A stretch of DNA of 64,000 nucleotides from Sphingobacteriales bacterium (GCA_016718845.1 JADKCK010000007.1:89632-153631); one strand, 5' to 3'; shown: positions 37,207 through 47,233, counted from the stretch's first letter. The notes: a model not told the origin generated them from the sequence alone. Translations and numbers: made by a program.

Positions 37207-37793
37207 TTTGGGCTGTTGGCTGTCGGCTGTCCGCTTTTGGCTGCAGGTTGCACGCTATGGGCTGCAAACACTTTGCTATATATCACAAAAAATCCCGCAA
37301 ACTGTTTGGTTTGCGGGATTTTTATGCCAATATGTTGCTAGTAATCGTTTAAATAGTGCTCTATCGTCTTTTTGTTAAATAAACATCGTTTTTTTGAGCA
37401 AAAAGTGGGCTACCTAATTGGTAATTAAATATTTGATTTTTTATAATATCAACCCGTTGGGGTTAAAATACCAACGTTACGATATAACTTTGGGGTTAAA
37501 TACTTACGTATTTCCGTTGGGGTTAAAATCCAACTTCGTTTGTTGGTGGCTGTCTGTGAAACACTGTATGTCCAAAAGCGAAACTGTTTGGTTTGCGGGA
37601 TTTTATCGTGTTGCAAAGCGGGGCTTTTGTTTCCTGTGTTGCTAAAAGCCGCGGGACAGCGGACAGCCGATATTTGAACTATCCCACAAAAATCCCGCAA
37701 ACTGTTTGGTTTGCGGGATTTTTATGTCCATGTGTTGCTAAAAGCCTGCAGCTTGTAGCGGACAGCCGACAGCCGACAGCCTTATAGCCCAAT
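37207..37793. repeat. Composite non-coding repeat region (REP-like)
   Basis: The region is bounded by an inverted pair: TTGGGCT...GGCTGTCGGCTGTCCGCT at the left and its complement at ~37753-37793. Between them are three copies of a CCCGCAAACTGTTTGGTTTGCGGG hairpin region (37287-37324, 37580-37605 partial, 37687-37724). Three TTGGGGTTAAA units lie at ~37455, 37490 and 37515. A related GCGGACAGCC pattern recurs near 47.3 kb. The right arm overlaps the 3' end of the 37782 gene. Confidence 0.7.
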
Positions 37794-38432
37794 TTGTTTA
37801 ATAACTAATTCGTCTTTGCTACTTGATATAACGGTATATTTTCGCTTCGAGCCATCGGTTAATGTTACAATAATTTCGCTTTTCGAGGGGGCAGTCCATT
37901 TGCCACTTAGCCCTACGCCAGCGTCAACGGGGCCGGGTTCTTTTATGTTGATGGTTCCGTTTTCGCGTAGGTCAATCACCGACCACATGCGTGCTCCTTT
38001 TATTTCTCTTGTTCCGTCGGGGCGGTAAGTACGTCCGCCGTCGGGTCGTTCGGGGGTGTCGGTATCCAAACGCCATTTGTTAAAAACGGCTTTGGGCAAC
38101 ACGGTTTTGGTAGGTGTTGAGGAGCCAACTGTTTTTGGTGTTTCGGTTTTGGGTTTTGGTTTTGGTGTTTCGGTTTTAGGTTTGGGTTTATCGGCGGGTT
38201 TTGGCGTTTCTTTTAGGGGTACGTTGGTAGTAGTGTCTTTGGTTGGCACGGTAGTTGTGTCGGCAAGGGCAAGGGTGGTGTCAACTTGGGTGGTGTCTTG
38301 CATTAAGGTTTGTGTGGTGTCGGTGATATTTGCCGATGTATTATCGGTGTTGGGTTTATTACCGCTGCAAGCTGTTACAAAAAGCAAGGCACCAAGCGAG
38401 AGACAAGTGATAAGTGGAAGTGATTTTTTCAT
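37782..38432 (-). CDS. Lipoprotein with Thr/Pro-rich linker and C-terminal beta domain
   Basis: This 216-aa protein has a lipoprotein signal (MKKSLPLITCLSLGALLFVTAC). Residues ~25-110 are a Thr/Asp/Pro/Lys linker with TTVPTKDTTT and KPKTETPKPK repeats. The C-terminal ~100 residues are a small beta domain (WRLDTDTPERPDGGRTYRPDG, MWSVIDLRENGTINI, SGKWTAPSKSEIIVTL) of lipocalin-like character. No family name can be assigned. Confidence 0.72.
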   Translation of the reverse strand: MKKSLPLITCLSLGALLFVTACSGNKPNTDNTSANITDTTQTLMQDTTQVDTTLALADTTTVPTKDTTTNVPLKETPKPADKPKPKTETPKPKPKTETPKTVGSSTPTKTVLPKAVFNKWRLDTDTPERPDGGRTYRPDGTREIKGARMWSVIDLRENGTINIKEPGPVDAGVGLSGKWTAPSKSEIIVTLTDGSKRKYTVISSSKDELVIKQIGL

Positions 38433-38670
38433 GATGTACTACGTGTGTTAGTTGTTATTGTTGATATTTGGTGTTAAGACTACACTAAAAAACATTGGTT
38501 TAGTTTGAGGGCTGAAAGTTCGTGTTTTTTTGTCAGAAATGAGCGTTATTTTATCTTTTGGCAAAATAAAAAACATAAAATGGCGTTTTAAGGTAACATT
38601 TTTGTTTTAAAAAGGATTTATGGGCTACAGCCCAATATTTTGTACGCTATTTTTAAATAAATACATCTCT

Positions 38671-39234
38671 ATGAAACATTTTACTGTTACTATTCTATTT
38701 GCGGCTATTTTAGCCAGTGCCATAAGCCTCGATGTTTTGGCGCAAGGTTCTTTCTCAAACGATACTATTGTTTATAATCCACCGCCTAAACCAACGCCTA
38801 AACGTGGCACAAGTTACTCGGCGTATATGTATCACTATGGCGGCAAATTAAATACCACATCAGTTGCCCAAAATAGTAAAGGCAAGTTGGTGTTAAGCAA
38901 CACAGGCAAAAACACCACCGACGAGCAATGGCTAAACATGCCCTTAACCCTAAATGCTGGACAAAAAATAACCGGTTTTAAGGTGTGTTACAACATAAAC
39001 GGAAACAGCAAACGCACCTACATAAGTGCTATTAAGCTAATAGAGACCATACCCGATGGTAAAGCTATTGTAAAATACAAAGAAGAAGTACACCTAACAG
39101 CTAGCTCGCCCGATTGCCATAGCAGCGTTTGCAGCTATAAAGCAACCGAAAAACCAGTTATTGTGGCTTTAAAAGTGTCGTTAAGTGGTAAAGATACCAT
39201 TACCATTGACAGCGTAGAGCCTATGTACGAATAA
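38671..39234 (+). CDS. Secreted protein of unknown function
   Basis: I start at the ATG at 38671 (MKHFTVTILFAAILASAISLDVLAQ), a standard signal peptide; the frame is open from 38620 but the upstream codons look non-coding. The mature part (~165 residues) has YNPPPKPTPKRGTSYSAY, then a beta-rich domain (GQKITGFKVCYNINGNSKRTY) and a Cys pair (DCHSSVC). No family recognised. A strong terminator follows. Confidence 0.7.
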   Translation: MKHFTVTILFAAILASAISLDVLAQGSFSNDTIVYNPPPKPTPKRGTSYSAYMYHYGGKLNTTSVAQNSKGKLVLSNTGKNTTDEQWLNMPLTLNAGQKITGFKVCYNINGNSKRTYISAIKLIETIPDGKAIVKYKEEVHLTASSPDCHSSVCSYKATEKPVIVALKVSLSGKDTITIDSVEPMYE

Positions 39235-39263
39235 GCCTATTGGACAAACAAATTTATTAGCCC

Positions 39264-39308
39264 AACGAGCGGCATGTATTATCGGATTGATAATACATGC
39301 CGCTCGTT
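39264..39308. terminator. Strong bidirectional terminator
   Basis: AACGAGCGGCATGTATTATC (39264-39283) pairs perfectly over 20 bp with 39289-39308, with a 5-base loop, between convergent genes 38671+ and 39334-. Confidence 0.85.
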
Positions 39309-39333
39309 TTGTTTATACTAGCATAGGGCAAAT

Positions 39334-39918
39334 TTAAGTACCCAATTGTCGTTGCGATTTATTTAGTTGTTGCTCGACGGTAGCCAGTACATGAGCAGGT
39401 TTTAGGGTTCGCCAAGCAATATCGTTTAGGTGTTGCCCCATGTTTATGTACAAATGGATACCTGCCGTTTGCATTTCGTCCAACAAATGTTCGCGTACAT
39501 TTAGCATAGCCACCCAACCTTCTTCGTCGGTTACGTTTTCGTACCATTCTTCGTAGTAACATTCATAATCGGCATGAAAATTAAGGATATTTTCGCCAAT
39601 AAGGATAAATTTGATGATACCTGCTCGCAAAAGTTGGTCAATAACATCGCGCTTTAGGGTCATTATATCGTTTTCGATACAATCGTTCCATTCGCCCAAA
39701 AACTCTATGATAGCAAATTGTTGGTCGTAATCAACAAACAATATTTTTAGGTATAGGGTAGGTGAGCCAAAATCGTCCCATTGCGGGTGTATATAGTAGT
39801 TGTAAATGGTGTTGGTGTAGTAAAACTCGCTGTATTCTCGTTTATAAAACGGCGATTTTTTATCTTCGGCAGCCACGTAATAGTCGCGCCATTTATAGTA
39901 TGGTTCGATGTGTTGCAT
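39334..39918 (-). CDS. Uncharacterised soluble protein rich in aromatic and acidic residues
   Basis: This 194-aa protein has no signal peptide. The N-terminal part is full of Tyr/Asp/Glu (YYKWRDYYVAAEDKKSPFY, FYYTNTIYNYYIHPQWDDFG), then a regular alpha/beta stretch (LKILFVDYDQQFAIIEFLGEW, LRAGIIKFILIGENIL) and GIHLYINMGQHLNDIAWRTLKP. The segment resembles conserved Bacteroidota hypothetical proteins, but I know no function. Confidence 0.7.
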   Translation of the reverse strand: MQHIEPYYKWRDYYVAAEDKKSPFYKREYSEFYYTNTIYNYYIHPQWDDFGSPTLYLKILFVDYDQQFAIIEFLGEWNDCIENDIMTLKRDVIDQLLRAGIIKFILIGENILNFHADYECYYEEWYENVTDEEGWVAMLNVREHLLDEMQTAGIHLYINMGQHLNDIAWRTLKPAHVLATVEQQLNKSQRQLGT

Positions 39919-40067
39919 AATTATAGCATTAAGATAAGCGATAGTATGCTACAAAGATACAGCAATTTGCGCAAATTGGAGTCTTTTTTATTACTACCCA
40001 ATAAAAAAGTGCTGTGACAATGTGTTAGTAACTGATAATCAATTTGTTAGGTTTTGATTTATGGGGA

Positions 40068-41138
40068 TTATTTTTTTTCTTCGGGTCGTAATTTAACCTT
40101 CATATACAGTGGTTGGTGGTCCGAGAACTCGAAACCCATTGGTACGCCATTTACCTTAACCAACTCTACGTTAGGCGATATTAAGTAAAAATCTATAACG
40201 GTGGTATAGGTGGTATTGGGGTTGTAGGGTGTTGATACCTCGCGGTTGGTGGGTATGGCGGGGTCGTAAATCCACATCCAGCCGGGTAAAAAATCGTGTG
40301 GGATAACGCTTGTTTCGCCGTGTTTTTTGCCCGACTTTAAGAAGGTGTTGGGGTCAAATTTAGGTGGCGATTGGTTCCAATCTCCGCCAACAATCACATA
40401 GTTTCCTTTTTTGTCGTACTCGTCTAAGTACAATTGTCGTACAAAAGCCATTTCGCTTTCTTTAAGTTTGCCTCCATCGTAGGCAGAGTGGTGGGTGTTT
40501 ATGACCACTAAATCTTTGCCGTTTGGCATTGGGTAGCGTTGCAACAATATGCAGCGGTCTAAAAAATACACCGATTTGGGCCACTCGAACGAGCCAGGCA
40601 GTTGGTAACGGGTGCTTTGCGAGGGTTTAAAACGGCTATACGATGCCAAACCGCTTAATACCTTACCCATTGGGCTGCTAAAAGGCATGGGTACAAAACT
40701 TACCTTGTAGTTGGTAGCAAAAGTGGTGTTATAGTTGCCAAGCGCGCTTGATATGGCACTTACTTGGTCGGTGAAATAGCTGCGCCGCGAGTTACGGTCT
40801 ACTTCTTGCAGCAGCACAAAATCGGTTTTGTTTTTGGCAAGATAATCGGTTACACCTGCTAAGTTTTTCGCCGACCACTCGCGGGTAGGTATCGAGCGTT
40901 TGCCTCCGTCGTAAAAAAAGTCTGATTCTTTACCCAAACCGCAATAGCCAACGTTCCAAATCAAAAAGCTAAATTCGTTGGGTATGGTGTCGTTGGCAGT
41001 GCCTTGTGTTTGCAATGGCTCCGAGTCGGCGGGTTTATAGTTGGTGTAGGTGGCATGTAAAATTAAACCCACCAGCAACATGCCCACCAAAAGGGCGACA
41101 ACTAATAGGGCTTTGAAAATTTTTAGGATGGCTTTCAT
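40068..41138 (-). CDS. Endonuclease/exonuclease/phosphatase family protein, membrane-anchored
   Basis: This 356-aa protein has an N-terminal helix (ALLVVALLVGMLLVGLIL) that anchors a periplasmic EEP domain. EEP motifs: FLIWNVGYCG, DFVLLQEVDR (metal Glu), INTHHSAYDGG, VIVGGDWNQSPP (Asp/Asn pair) and SDHQPLYMKVKL (catalytic Asp-His). The fold covers nucleases, sphingomyelinases and phosphatases; the substrate cannot be read. MITE copy C lies 114 bp upstream of its start. Confidence 0.8.
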   Translation of the reverse strand: MKAILKIFKALLVVALLVGMLLVGLILHATYTNYKPADSEPLQTQGTANDTIPNEFSFLIWNVGYCGLGKESDFFYDGGKRSIPTREWSAKNLAGVTDYLAKNKTDFVLLQEVDRNSRRSYFTDQVSAISSALGNYNTTFATNYKVSFVPMPFSSPMGKVLSGLASYSRFKPSQSTRYQLPGSFEWPKSVYFLDRCILLQRYPMPNGKDLVVINTHHSAYDGGKLKESEMAFVRQLYLDEYDKKGNYVIVGGDWNQSPPKFDPNTFLKSGKKHGETSVIPHDFLPGWMWIYDPAIPTNREVSTPYNPNTTYTTVIDFYLISPNVELVKVNGVPMGFEFSDHQPLYMKVKLRPEEKK

Positions 41139-41252
41139 TAGTTAAACAAGTTAAAAAGGTTAAAAACTTTTAGATTGGCTGATGGTAGTTGGGTAGCACG
41201 TAAGTTTATGGCTTGTGCTTGAGTGTTATTTGTTTGGTAGTTTGCTTAATTA

Positions 41253-41645
41253 ACTCACGTTACGCAGGGGTGTTACCTAATTAAGTGGCTTGGGGCTTTG
41301 GTGGTAATTTGTTATTAGTATGCTACTACTTAGCATCCATTAAAAGTTTGTTACTTTTTTTCTTGATAAAAAAAAGTAACCAAAAAAGTCAAGGCTGTAT
41401 AGTAATTGGCTAAAATAGGCAACATTCCGCTAAAAGATATAAACTTGCACGCCAAACGCTTTGTTGGTCGTCTTTTTTCGGGGTTCGGTGTGGCGTGCTT
41501 CAAACAGTATATCTTTCTTAACGCTTCATTTTTGCCTATTTCTTAACGCCAATTCCTATAATGCCGATTCCGAAGAAACAAAATAGGAAACCAAGCATAA
41601 AAATGCAAAACACCTTGTTATTGGAATAGGATGCGTAACATCTGT
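41253..41645 (-). mobile_element. MITE copy C (393 bp)
   Basis: The left end is ACTCACGTTACGCAG (14/15 of the consensus) and the right end is a decayed complement (ATGCGTAACATCTGT). Flanks AATTA (41248-41252) and AATTA (41646-41650) form a perfect 5-bp target duplication. It shares the internal nested hairpin (GCACGCCA/TGGCGTGC) with copies A and B and has no ORF. It occupies most of the gap between the EEP gene and mutY. Confidence 0.85.
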
Positions 41646-41762
41646 AATTAAGTGGTAAAGATAATGCTTTATGGCGGTTTGTGTTTACTTAAAGTGCTAT
41701 TTTAACATAACATGACATTTTTGTGGTATTTTGCGATTAATTACAGTTTGTAGTTTGTTGCA

Positions 41763-42863
41763 TTAAAACAAACTTTGTTGTTTTTGGGGTGCAATCCAAT
41801 AGTCGTGGGCATAGGTGTTTAGCACCTTCGGGAAGGCATAATTAGTTACTTCGGTGGGGTGTATGGTTTGCCAATTGTTGGGTAAAATGGTATTTTCGGG
41901 TAAATTTATCTGCCAAAAACACGCTTTTATATGTTGGTGGGTTAATAGTTGTTCGTAAATTTTTGATACGTTTGTGACTATAGGCACTGCATCAGCAAAC
42001 CAATTTTGCCATTGTTTTTGGTTGATTAGTTGGTTGGTATCCAACAGTGTGTCGGTGGTTTCTATCATCGGAAACTCGTAAAGGTTTTGCCAAATATCGC
42101 TATCGGTGCGTTTGTGTATGCAAATGTTAGGGGTGGTTGGTGTATTTTGGGCGATATTTATCACCAAATAATTAAAAAAGCGTGTTTTGCGCGCCATTTT
42201 TTTAGCTTTTATGGGCAGCAAATCTACGGTTTGGTGTTTGTAGGCAGCGCAATAGGGTTGCAGCGGGCAAGTGTGGCACAAAGGCTTGGCGGGTTTGCAT
42301 TGCAGGGAGCCAAAGTCCATAAGTGCCTGATTATAGTTGGCTGCTTGGTTTGCGGGTAGCAAACGATTGGCAAGTTCGGTAAATTGCTTTTTGCCTTCGG
42401 TGCTATCAATGGGGGTGTTGATGTTAAAATAACGTGCCAACACCCTAAACACATTACCATCTACAACAGCATGTGGCAAGCCAAATGCAAACGATGCAAT
42501 GGCGGCGGCGGTATAAGGACCAATGCCTTTTAGCTGCATAATGGTTTCGTAGGTGTTTGGAAAAACGCCATCGAGGGTAAAGGCTATGTGTTTGGCAGTG
42601 GCATGTAGGTTGCGCGCCCGCGAGTAGTAACCTAATCCTTCCCAAAGGTGCATAAGTTGGTCTTCGGGGGCATTGGCAAGGTGCGTAACCGTTGGAAAAG
42701 CGGTTGTTAGCCGCTCGAAATAGGGCAGTCCTTGCTCGACGCGGGTTTGTTGTAAAATAATTTCGGACAACCAAATGGTATAGGCATCGTGGGTGTCTTT
42801 CCAGGGTAGGTTGCGTTTATTATCATCCCACCAAGCTAAAAGCAGTTGCGTAAAATTGTTCAA
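41763..42863 (-). CDS. mutY: A/G-specific adenine glycosylase
   Basis: This 366-aa protein has the N-terminal six-helix domain with LSEIILQQTRVEQGLPYF, the helix-hairpin-helix MQLKGIGPYTAAAIASFAFG and catalytic Asp in AVVDGNVFRVLARYF. The iron-sulfur loop CKPAKPLCHTCPLQPYC (four Cys) is intact. The C-terminal NUDIX-like domain (~230-366) senses 8-oxoguanine. It excises adenine opposite 8-oxoG. The start at ATG 42863 gives the usual N-terminus. Confidence 0.92.
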   Translation of the reverse strand: MNNFTQLLLAWWDDNKRNLPWKDTHDAYTIWLSEIILQQTRVEQGLPYFERLTTAFPTVTHLANAPEDQLMHLWEGLGYYSRARNLHATAKHIAFTLDGVFPNTYETIMQLKGIGPYTAAAIASFAFGLPHAVVDGNVFRVLARYFNINTPIDSTEGKKQFTELANRLLPANQAANYNQALMDFGSLQCKPAKPLCHTCPLQPYCAAYKHQTVDLLPIKAKKMARKTRFFNYLVINIAQNTPTTPNICIHKRTDSDIWQNLYEFPMIETTDTLLDTNQLINQKQWQNWFADAVPIVTNVSKIYEQLLTHQHIKACFWQINLPENTILPNNWQTIHPTEVTNYAFPKVLNTYAHDYWIAPQKQQSLF

Positions 42864-42984
42864 AAAAAATAATGTTTGATGATACCTACGAGGTTAAAAT
42901 ACCTTGTTTTTATAAAAAAAATAAGTTGTTATTTACTTATATTGGCATTAAAATAGACAGGTAATAGCAATGCCAATTATTTGC

Positions 42985-43905
42985 TCAAAAATATCTTTTT
43001 TGCAAAAAGTTGTACAAATTAAAGCTGCTGTTTTGTGTTAGTTGTTGCTCGATAAGTGTTTTAAGTTGTTGTCGGTCAATGTCTTTTAGGCGTTGTTTTT
43101 GTATTAGTTGAATGGCTTTTTGGGCAAGCAAATAGGCTCGTTTATGGGTATTTTGGTGTGTTTTGGTGTGGTTGTTAATGGCTTGTGTAACATCATCAAT
43201 ACCCTCGCGGCGCGATGCAACGGTTTTTAGCACAGGTACTTCCCAGTCGGTGGCGGCTCGTTCGTGTAGCATTAGGCGCAGGTTTTGGCTAAAGCGGTCG
43301 GCGTCGGGGCGGTCGGCTTTGTTAACTACAAATATGTCGGCTATTTCCATTAAGCCTGCTTTCATGGTTTGTATTTCGTCGCCAGCTTCGGGCACAAGCA
43401 CCACAAGGGTGGTGTCGGCAAGCCCTGCAATTTCTACCTCCGATTGCCCAACGCCAACAGTTTCTACCAGTATATAATCAAATTTTGCTGCTTTTAACAC
43501 ATCTACCACTTCAATAATTTTGTCGGATAAACCACCCAACGAACCACGCGTTGCCAACGACCTAATGTAGATATTGGGATTGTTGTAATGTTCGTTCCAG
43601 CGTATGCGGTCGCCGAGCAATGCGCCATAATTAAAGGGCGATGTGGGGTCGACGGCAACTATGGCTACCCGCTTGTTTGCGGTAGCAAGTTGGTTAATAA
43701 GGGCATTAACCAAGGTGCTTTTGCCCGCACCCGGCGGGCCCGTAATGCCTACTACGGGCGTATGTTGCTCAAATATTAGCGCCGCAAGCAAGGTGTCGTA
43801 GCCTGCTAGCTCGTTTTCGACCAGCGAAATGCTGCGCGCCACCGCCTTAAAACTGCCCCAATGTAGCTGCTCGATGAGCATTTGAAGTGAAACCATAATG
43901 AACAA
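42985..43905 (-). CDS. meaB: MeaB/ArgK-type P-loop GTPase
   Basis: This 306-aa GTPase has the Walker A motif GPPGAGKSTLVNALI, the G-protein segments VDPTSPFNYGALLGDRIRW and LVETVGVGQSEVEIAGL, and NKADRPDADRF for guanine specificity. MeaB protects and reloads the coenzyme-B12 methylmalonyl-CoA mutase. The mutase is not in the window. Starts at 43905 or 43896 (MVSLQML) are both possible. Confidence 0.9.
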   Translation of the reverse strand: MFIMVSLQMLIEQLHWGSFKAVARSISLVENELAGYDTLLAALIFEQHTPVVGITGPPGAGKSTLVNALINQLATANKRVAIVAVDPTSPFNYGALLGDRIRWNEHYNNPNIYIRSLATRGSLGGLSDKIIEVVDVLKAAKFDYILVETVGVGQSEVEIAGLADTTLVVLVPEAGDEIQTMKAGLMEIADIFVVNKADRPDADRFSQNLRLMLHERAATDWEVPVLKTVASRREGIDDVTQAINNHTKTHQNTHKRAYLLAQKAIQLIQKQRLKDIDRQQLKTLIEQQLTQNSSFNLYNFLQKRYF

Positions 43906-44014
43906 TGTGCGATTAATGATTAATAATTTACAACAAAGTAAATTTGTAAAAAAAATTGACTTTTGCCATCATTTGATGTCAAAAAAAAAAGTTTTTTACT
44001 TTTTAGGAACGATA

Positions 44015-44045
44015 CTTGTATTATTAAATGTAAGAGCTACCTTTG
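44015..44045 (+). promoter_or_regulatory. Candidate promoter (cTTG-N19-TACCTTTG)
   Basis: CTTG at 44015-44018 and TACCTTTG at 44038-44045 have consensus spacing; this would give a ~180-nt leader for the hemolysin III gene at 44230. The 324-bp gap 43906-44229 otherwise holds nothing I recognise. Confidence 0.5.
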
Positions 44046-44229
44046 TGTTTTATTAAGCAAGTTTATGGGCAACGTTTGGGTTAATACAACGCATAAAAGC
44101 AAAAAAAACGAGTAAGCCACATCTGTCCAAAAATTTTTATTTTTAAATGATATAAATTCACTTAATACAATATAATTCTCTCTGTTTTTTTAACTAACCA
44201 ATCTTTCTAACCGTTTAAAACAACAACAA

Positions 44230-44886
44230 ATGGATTTACCTAATTATCATCCAACCGAAGAGCGCCTTAACTATATAACACATGGCATTGGCTTTGTGGC
44301 AGCCATTATTGGTTTAGGCTTTTTAGTATGGGGCTTTTGGCATCAAAAAGACACGTCGGTGCTTATTGGCGTAACCATATTTGGCATTACGGCGGCAATT
44401 ACGTTGCTTACCTCTACCATTTACCATTGGTTAGAGCATATCGAGGCAAAAAAAGCATTTCGTTTGCTCGACCATGCCTCTATTTATTTGCTTATTGCGG
44501 GCAGTTACACCCCTTTTGCATTGGGCAATTTGCGCAATGTATGTGGGCAGTCTATGCTCATAACTGTTTGGTCGTTGGCGGTTATTGGCATTATTTTTAA
44601 GTTTGCCATACGCCATCACCTCGACCGTTTGGTACTCGTCGACTCATCGTTGTATGTGGTGTTTGGGTTGGTATCTATGTTGTTTATAAAGTACATCATT
44701 GGCTACTTACCCACAGGTGCGCTTATTTTGCTATCAACCGGCGGAGCTTTGTATTTAATTGGCACGCTTTTTTATGTCTCTAAAAGCATCAAGTATAACC
44801 ACGCCATTTGGCATTTGTTTGTGATGGCGGCAGTTAGTTGCCATTATGCGGCTGTATTGCTATATGCCAGCTCGCCGGCGCAATAA
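44230..44886 (+). CDS. Hemolysin III family membrane protein (PAQR superfamily)
   Basis: This 218-aa protein has seven membrane segments and the PAQR/HlyIII signature: ERLNYITHGIGFVAAIIG, STIYHWLEHIEAKKAFRLLDHASIYLLIAGSYTPF and the late IWHLFVMAAVSCHYAAV (metal-binding His). Bacterial members are linked to membrane homeostasis, not to true haemolysis. It precedes the TlpA-like gene by ~50 bp on the same strand. Confidence 0.85.
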   Translation: MDLPNYHPTEERLNYITHGIGFVAAIIGLGFLVWGFWHQKDTSVLIGVTIFGITAAITLLTSTIYHWLEHIEAKKAFRLLDHASIYLLIAGSYTPFALGNLRNVCGQSMLITVWSLAVIGIIFKFAIRHHLDRLVLVDSSLYVVFGLVSMLFIKYIIGYLPTGALILLSTGGALYLIGTLFYVSKSIKYNHAIWHLFVMAAVSCHYAAVLLYASSPAQ

Positions 44887-44938
44887 TTTTGTGTTTTTTT
44901 GCGTTGATATGCTTCACTTTTTTGCTCAATTTTTTACC

Positions 44939-46353
44939 ATGAAACCACAGCACCTATCTGCCTTATTTCTTTGTTTGTTTTATGCCTTATTTGCTCAGGC
45001 TCAGGGCTACACCCTTATCGAAGGAAACATAAAAATACCCGATGGCAAAGAAGTAAACGTAACCATTGTTACCGATGCACTAACCAACGAGCGCACCATC
45101 ATATCAACACCCCTCGACGAGCAAGGCAATTTTAAATTAGCTTTTAGGATTAGCAATGCCGCCATTGTGCGCTTTGAACACGGCTTTGAAAATATGCTGA
45201 TATATGTAACACCTAATCAGCGCACAAAAGTTACTTTTGAGGCAGATAGTATGTGGAAAACCATACAATGGAGCGGCGACGGAGCCAACAACAACAATTA
45301 TATGGTGGCATACCACAACCAGTTTGATGGCAAAGAAGTTGACCAAACCTACATAGACCTAAAAACCGATGGCATGAGCACCGATGCTTTTGCCCTATAT
45401 GCCAACAACCTAAAAGACCGAAAAATGCGGTTTTTGAACGATTATATCCTAAAACACCCATTTACCGACCATTTTGAGGATTATGCCCGCGGCGATGTGC
45501 TGTATAATTGGGGCTACGATTTGTTGCGCTTTGCTGCCTCGGTTGATTGGTTAGTGCCGCACTCGTACTACAATTTTTTGACGCAAATTCCGCTTCAAAA
45601 CAATTTGTTAGTAGATAGCCGACCCTACAACGATTTTTTGCAAACCTATCTTACCTACCAATATCAACTCGATAAACAAAACTTAGGTAACCAATCGGCA
45701 ATGCTTGCCAAATACAACATAGCCCAAAATTTATTGACCGACGAAAAAATACGGTATTTTACCCTTGCCAAACTTATATTAAATGGCTCGGCGACGGTTG
45801 CCACCGAGGGTATTGCCGACCTAGAAACCCTACCCATTTTGAACAAACAAACCCTTATTTAGCCTACGCCAAAGTAGTTGGCGAGGTTTTTGCAAACGCC
45901 AAAAAATTTGCACCCGGTAGCTTTGCCCCCGATTTTTCGTTGCAAGACCTACAAGGTAATACCGTTTTTTTGAGCGATTTTAGAGGTAAAGTGGTTTATC
46001 TAGATTTTTGGGCAAGTTGGTGCCACGCTTGTTTGCAGCAAACACCCTACATAAAAGAACTAAAACAACAACTCAACGACCAAGATGTGGTGTTTTTATA
46101 CGTATCGGTTGATAAAAACGACGAGGCTTGGCGTAATATGGTGGCTAAAAAAGCACTACCCGGCGTGCATTTGCGCATACCCGACGGTATAGACTCGGAG
46201 ATTGCCAAACAATACAACATTGGCGGCGTACCGCTTTATTTTATGATTGACCAAGAGGGCAAATTTGTATCGAAACCACCACTGCCAAGCGCCAAACAAG
46301 CCTTTATTGAGCAAGTAAGCCATTTGGTAAATAAACACAAAACCGGAAACTAA
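44939..46353 (+). pseudogene. TlpA-like thiol-disulfide oxidoreductase with N-terminal DUF4369-like domain, one frameshift
   Basis: I start at ATG 44939 (LSALFLCLFYALFAQAQ signal). The first part (~300 aa) is a beta-rich DUF4369-like domain (YTLIEGNIKIPDGKEVNVTIV) and a helical linker. Near 45849-45851 one A is missing from an A run (CAAACCC for CAAAACCC), after which the frame continues as NPYLAYAKVVGEV...FAPDFSLQDLQG and the thioredoxin-like domain with WASWCHACLQQTP (CxxC) and GGVPLYFMIDQEG. Joined ~471 aa. Periplasmic redox activity is expected. The homopolymer site suggests sequencing error. Confidence 0.82.
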
Positions 46354-46375
46354 GGTATTATGCTTGTTCAATAAA

Positions 46376-47026
46376 CTACCAATCTTTTTTTATGATAATT
46401 TCGCCCCTGTTAAACTCAATAATACCATCTTCTTTTAGCTCGTTTAGTAAAATATTAAGTGTTGGGCGCGAGGTAGCAATTAAATTAGCAATATCTTGCT
46501 GTGTGTAATGGTGTTTTATAATGGTTTGGTTGTTTTGTATCGTGCTATTTTCGTGGGCAAGGTCTTTGATAAACGCCAACAAACGTGTTTTAGCATCTTT
46601 AAAAAACAATAATTCAAGGCGGCGTTCTAACTTTTTGATGCGCCAACCAATTATTTTGTAGATATGTAAGCTCAAATCGCGGTTTTTTCGCATCATTTCT
46701 TGCAAATCTTCAATACTTATAGGGCATAAGCTTACGGTATCGGCAGCCAAGGCTACTTCGTTGCGTTTTTCCTCGCCCAATAGTGCCATTTCGCCAAACA
46801 CCTCGCCCCGCGACAAAATAGCCTTTAATACCTCGTCGCCCTCGTTGGTATATTGCACCAACTTAACCTTACCTTTTGCAATTAAGTAAAGGCGCGTAGA
46901 TAGGTCGTGGTGCAAATAAATAAACTCGCCCTTTTTATACTCCTTAAAGGTGTGCGTTTGTTTAAATTCTTTAAAACGATGCGGACAAATAATATCAAAC
47001 AAATTTATACTTTCGAGATACCACAT
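46376..47026 (-). CDS. Crp/Fnr-family transcriptional regulator
   Basis: I prefer the ATG at 47026 (MWYLESINLFDII, ~216 aa), as in Bacteroidota homologues; the frame is open from 47059. The cyclic-nucleotide-binding-like jelly roll spans ~20-110 (KKGEFIYLHHDLSTRLYLIAKG, GEVFGEMALLGE). The dimer helix and winged helix-turn-helix follow (YTQQDIANLIATSRPTLNILLNELKEDG). No Cys cluster, so not an iron-sulfur Fnr. Divergent from hflX. Confidence 0.85.
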   Translation of the reverse strand: MWYLESINLFDIICPHRFKEFKQTHTFKEYKKGEFIYLHHDLSTRLYLIAKGKVKLVQYTNEGDEVLKAILSRGEVFGEMALLGEEKRNEVALAADTVSLCPISIEDLQEMMRKNRDLSLHIYKIIGWRIKKLERRLELLFFKDAKTRLLAFIKDLAHENSTIQNNQTIIKHHYTQQDIANLIATSRPTLNILLNELKEDGIIEFNRGEIIIKKDW

Positions 47027-47233
47027 ACAAATAATAAAATAGTAAATTAACAACGGCATCTGTTACAAAACCGAAACAAAAACACCTGCAAAGTTCCACA
47101 TTTATTGCCAGAAAATAGCACAAAACTACACAAATGTACCTCATATTTTACAACAAGGCTACATTTTAGCTTTTTATAAAACCGTTTAGGTATGTTTTAA
47201 TTGGGTATTAGCACAATAATCGCAAAAATGCGC

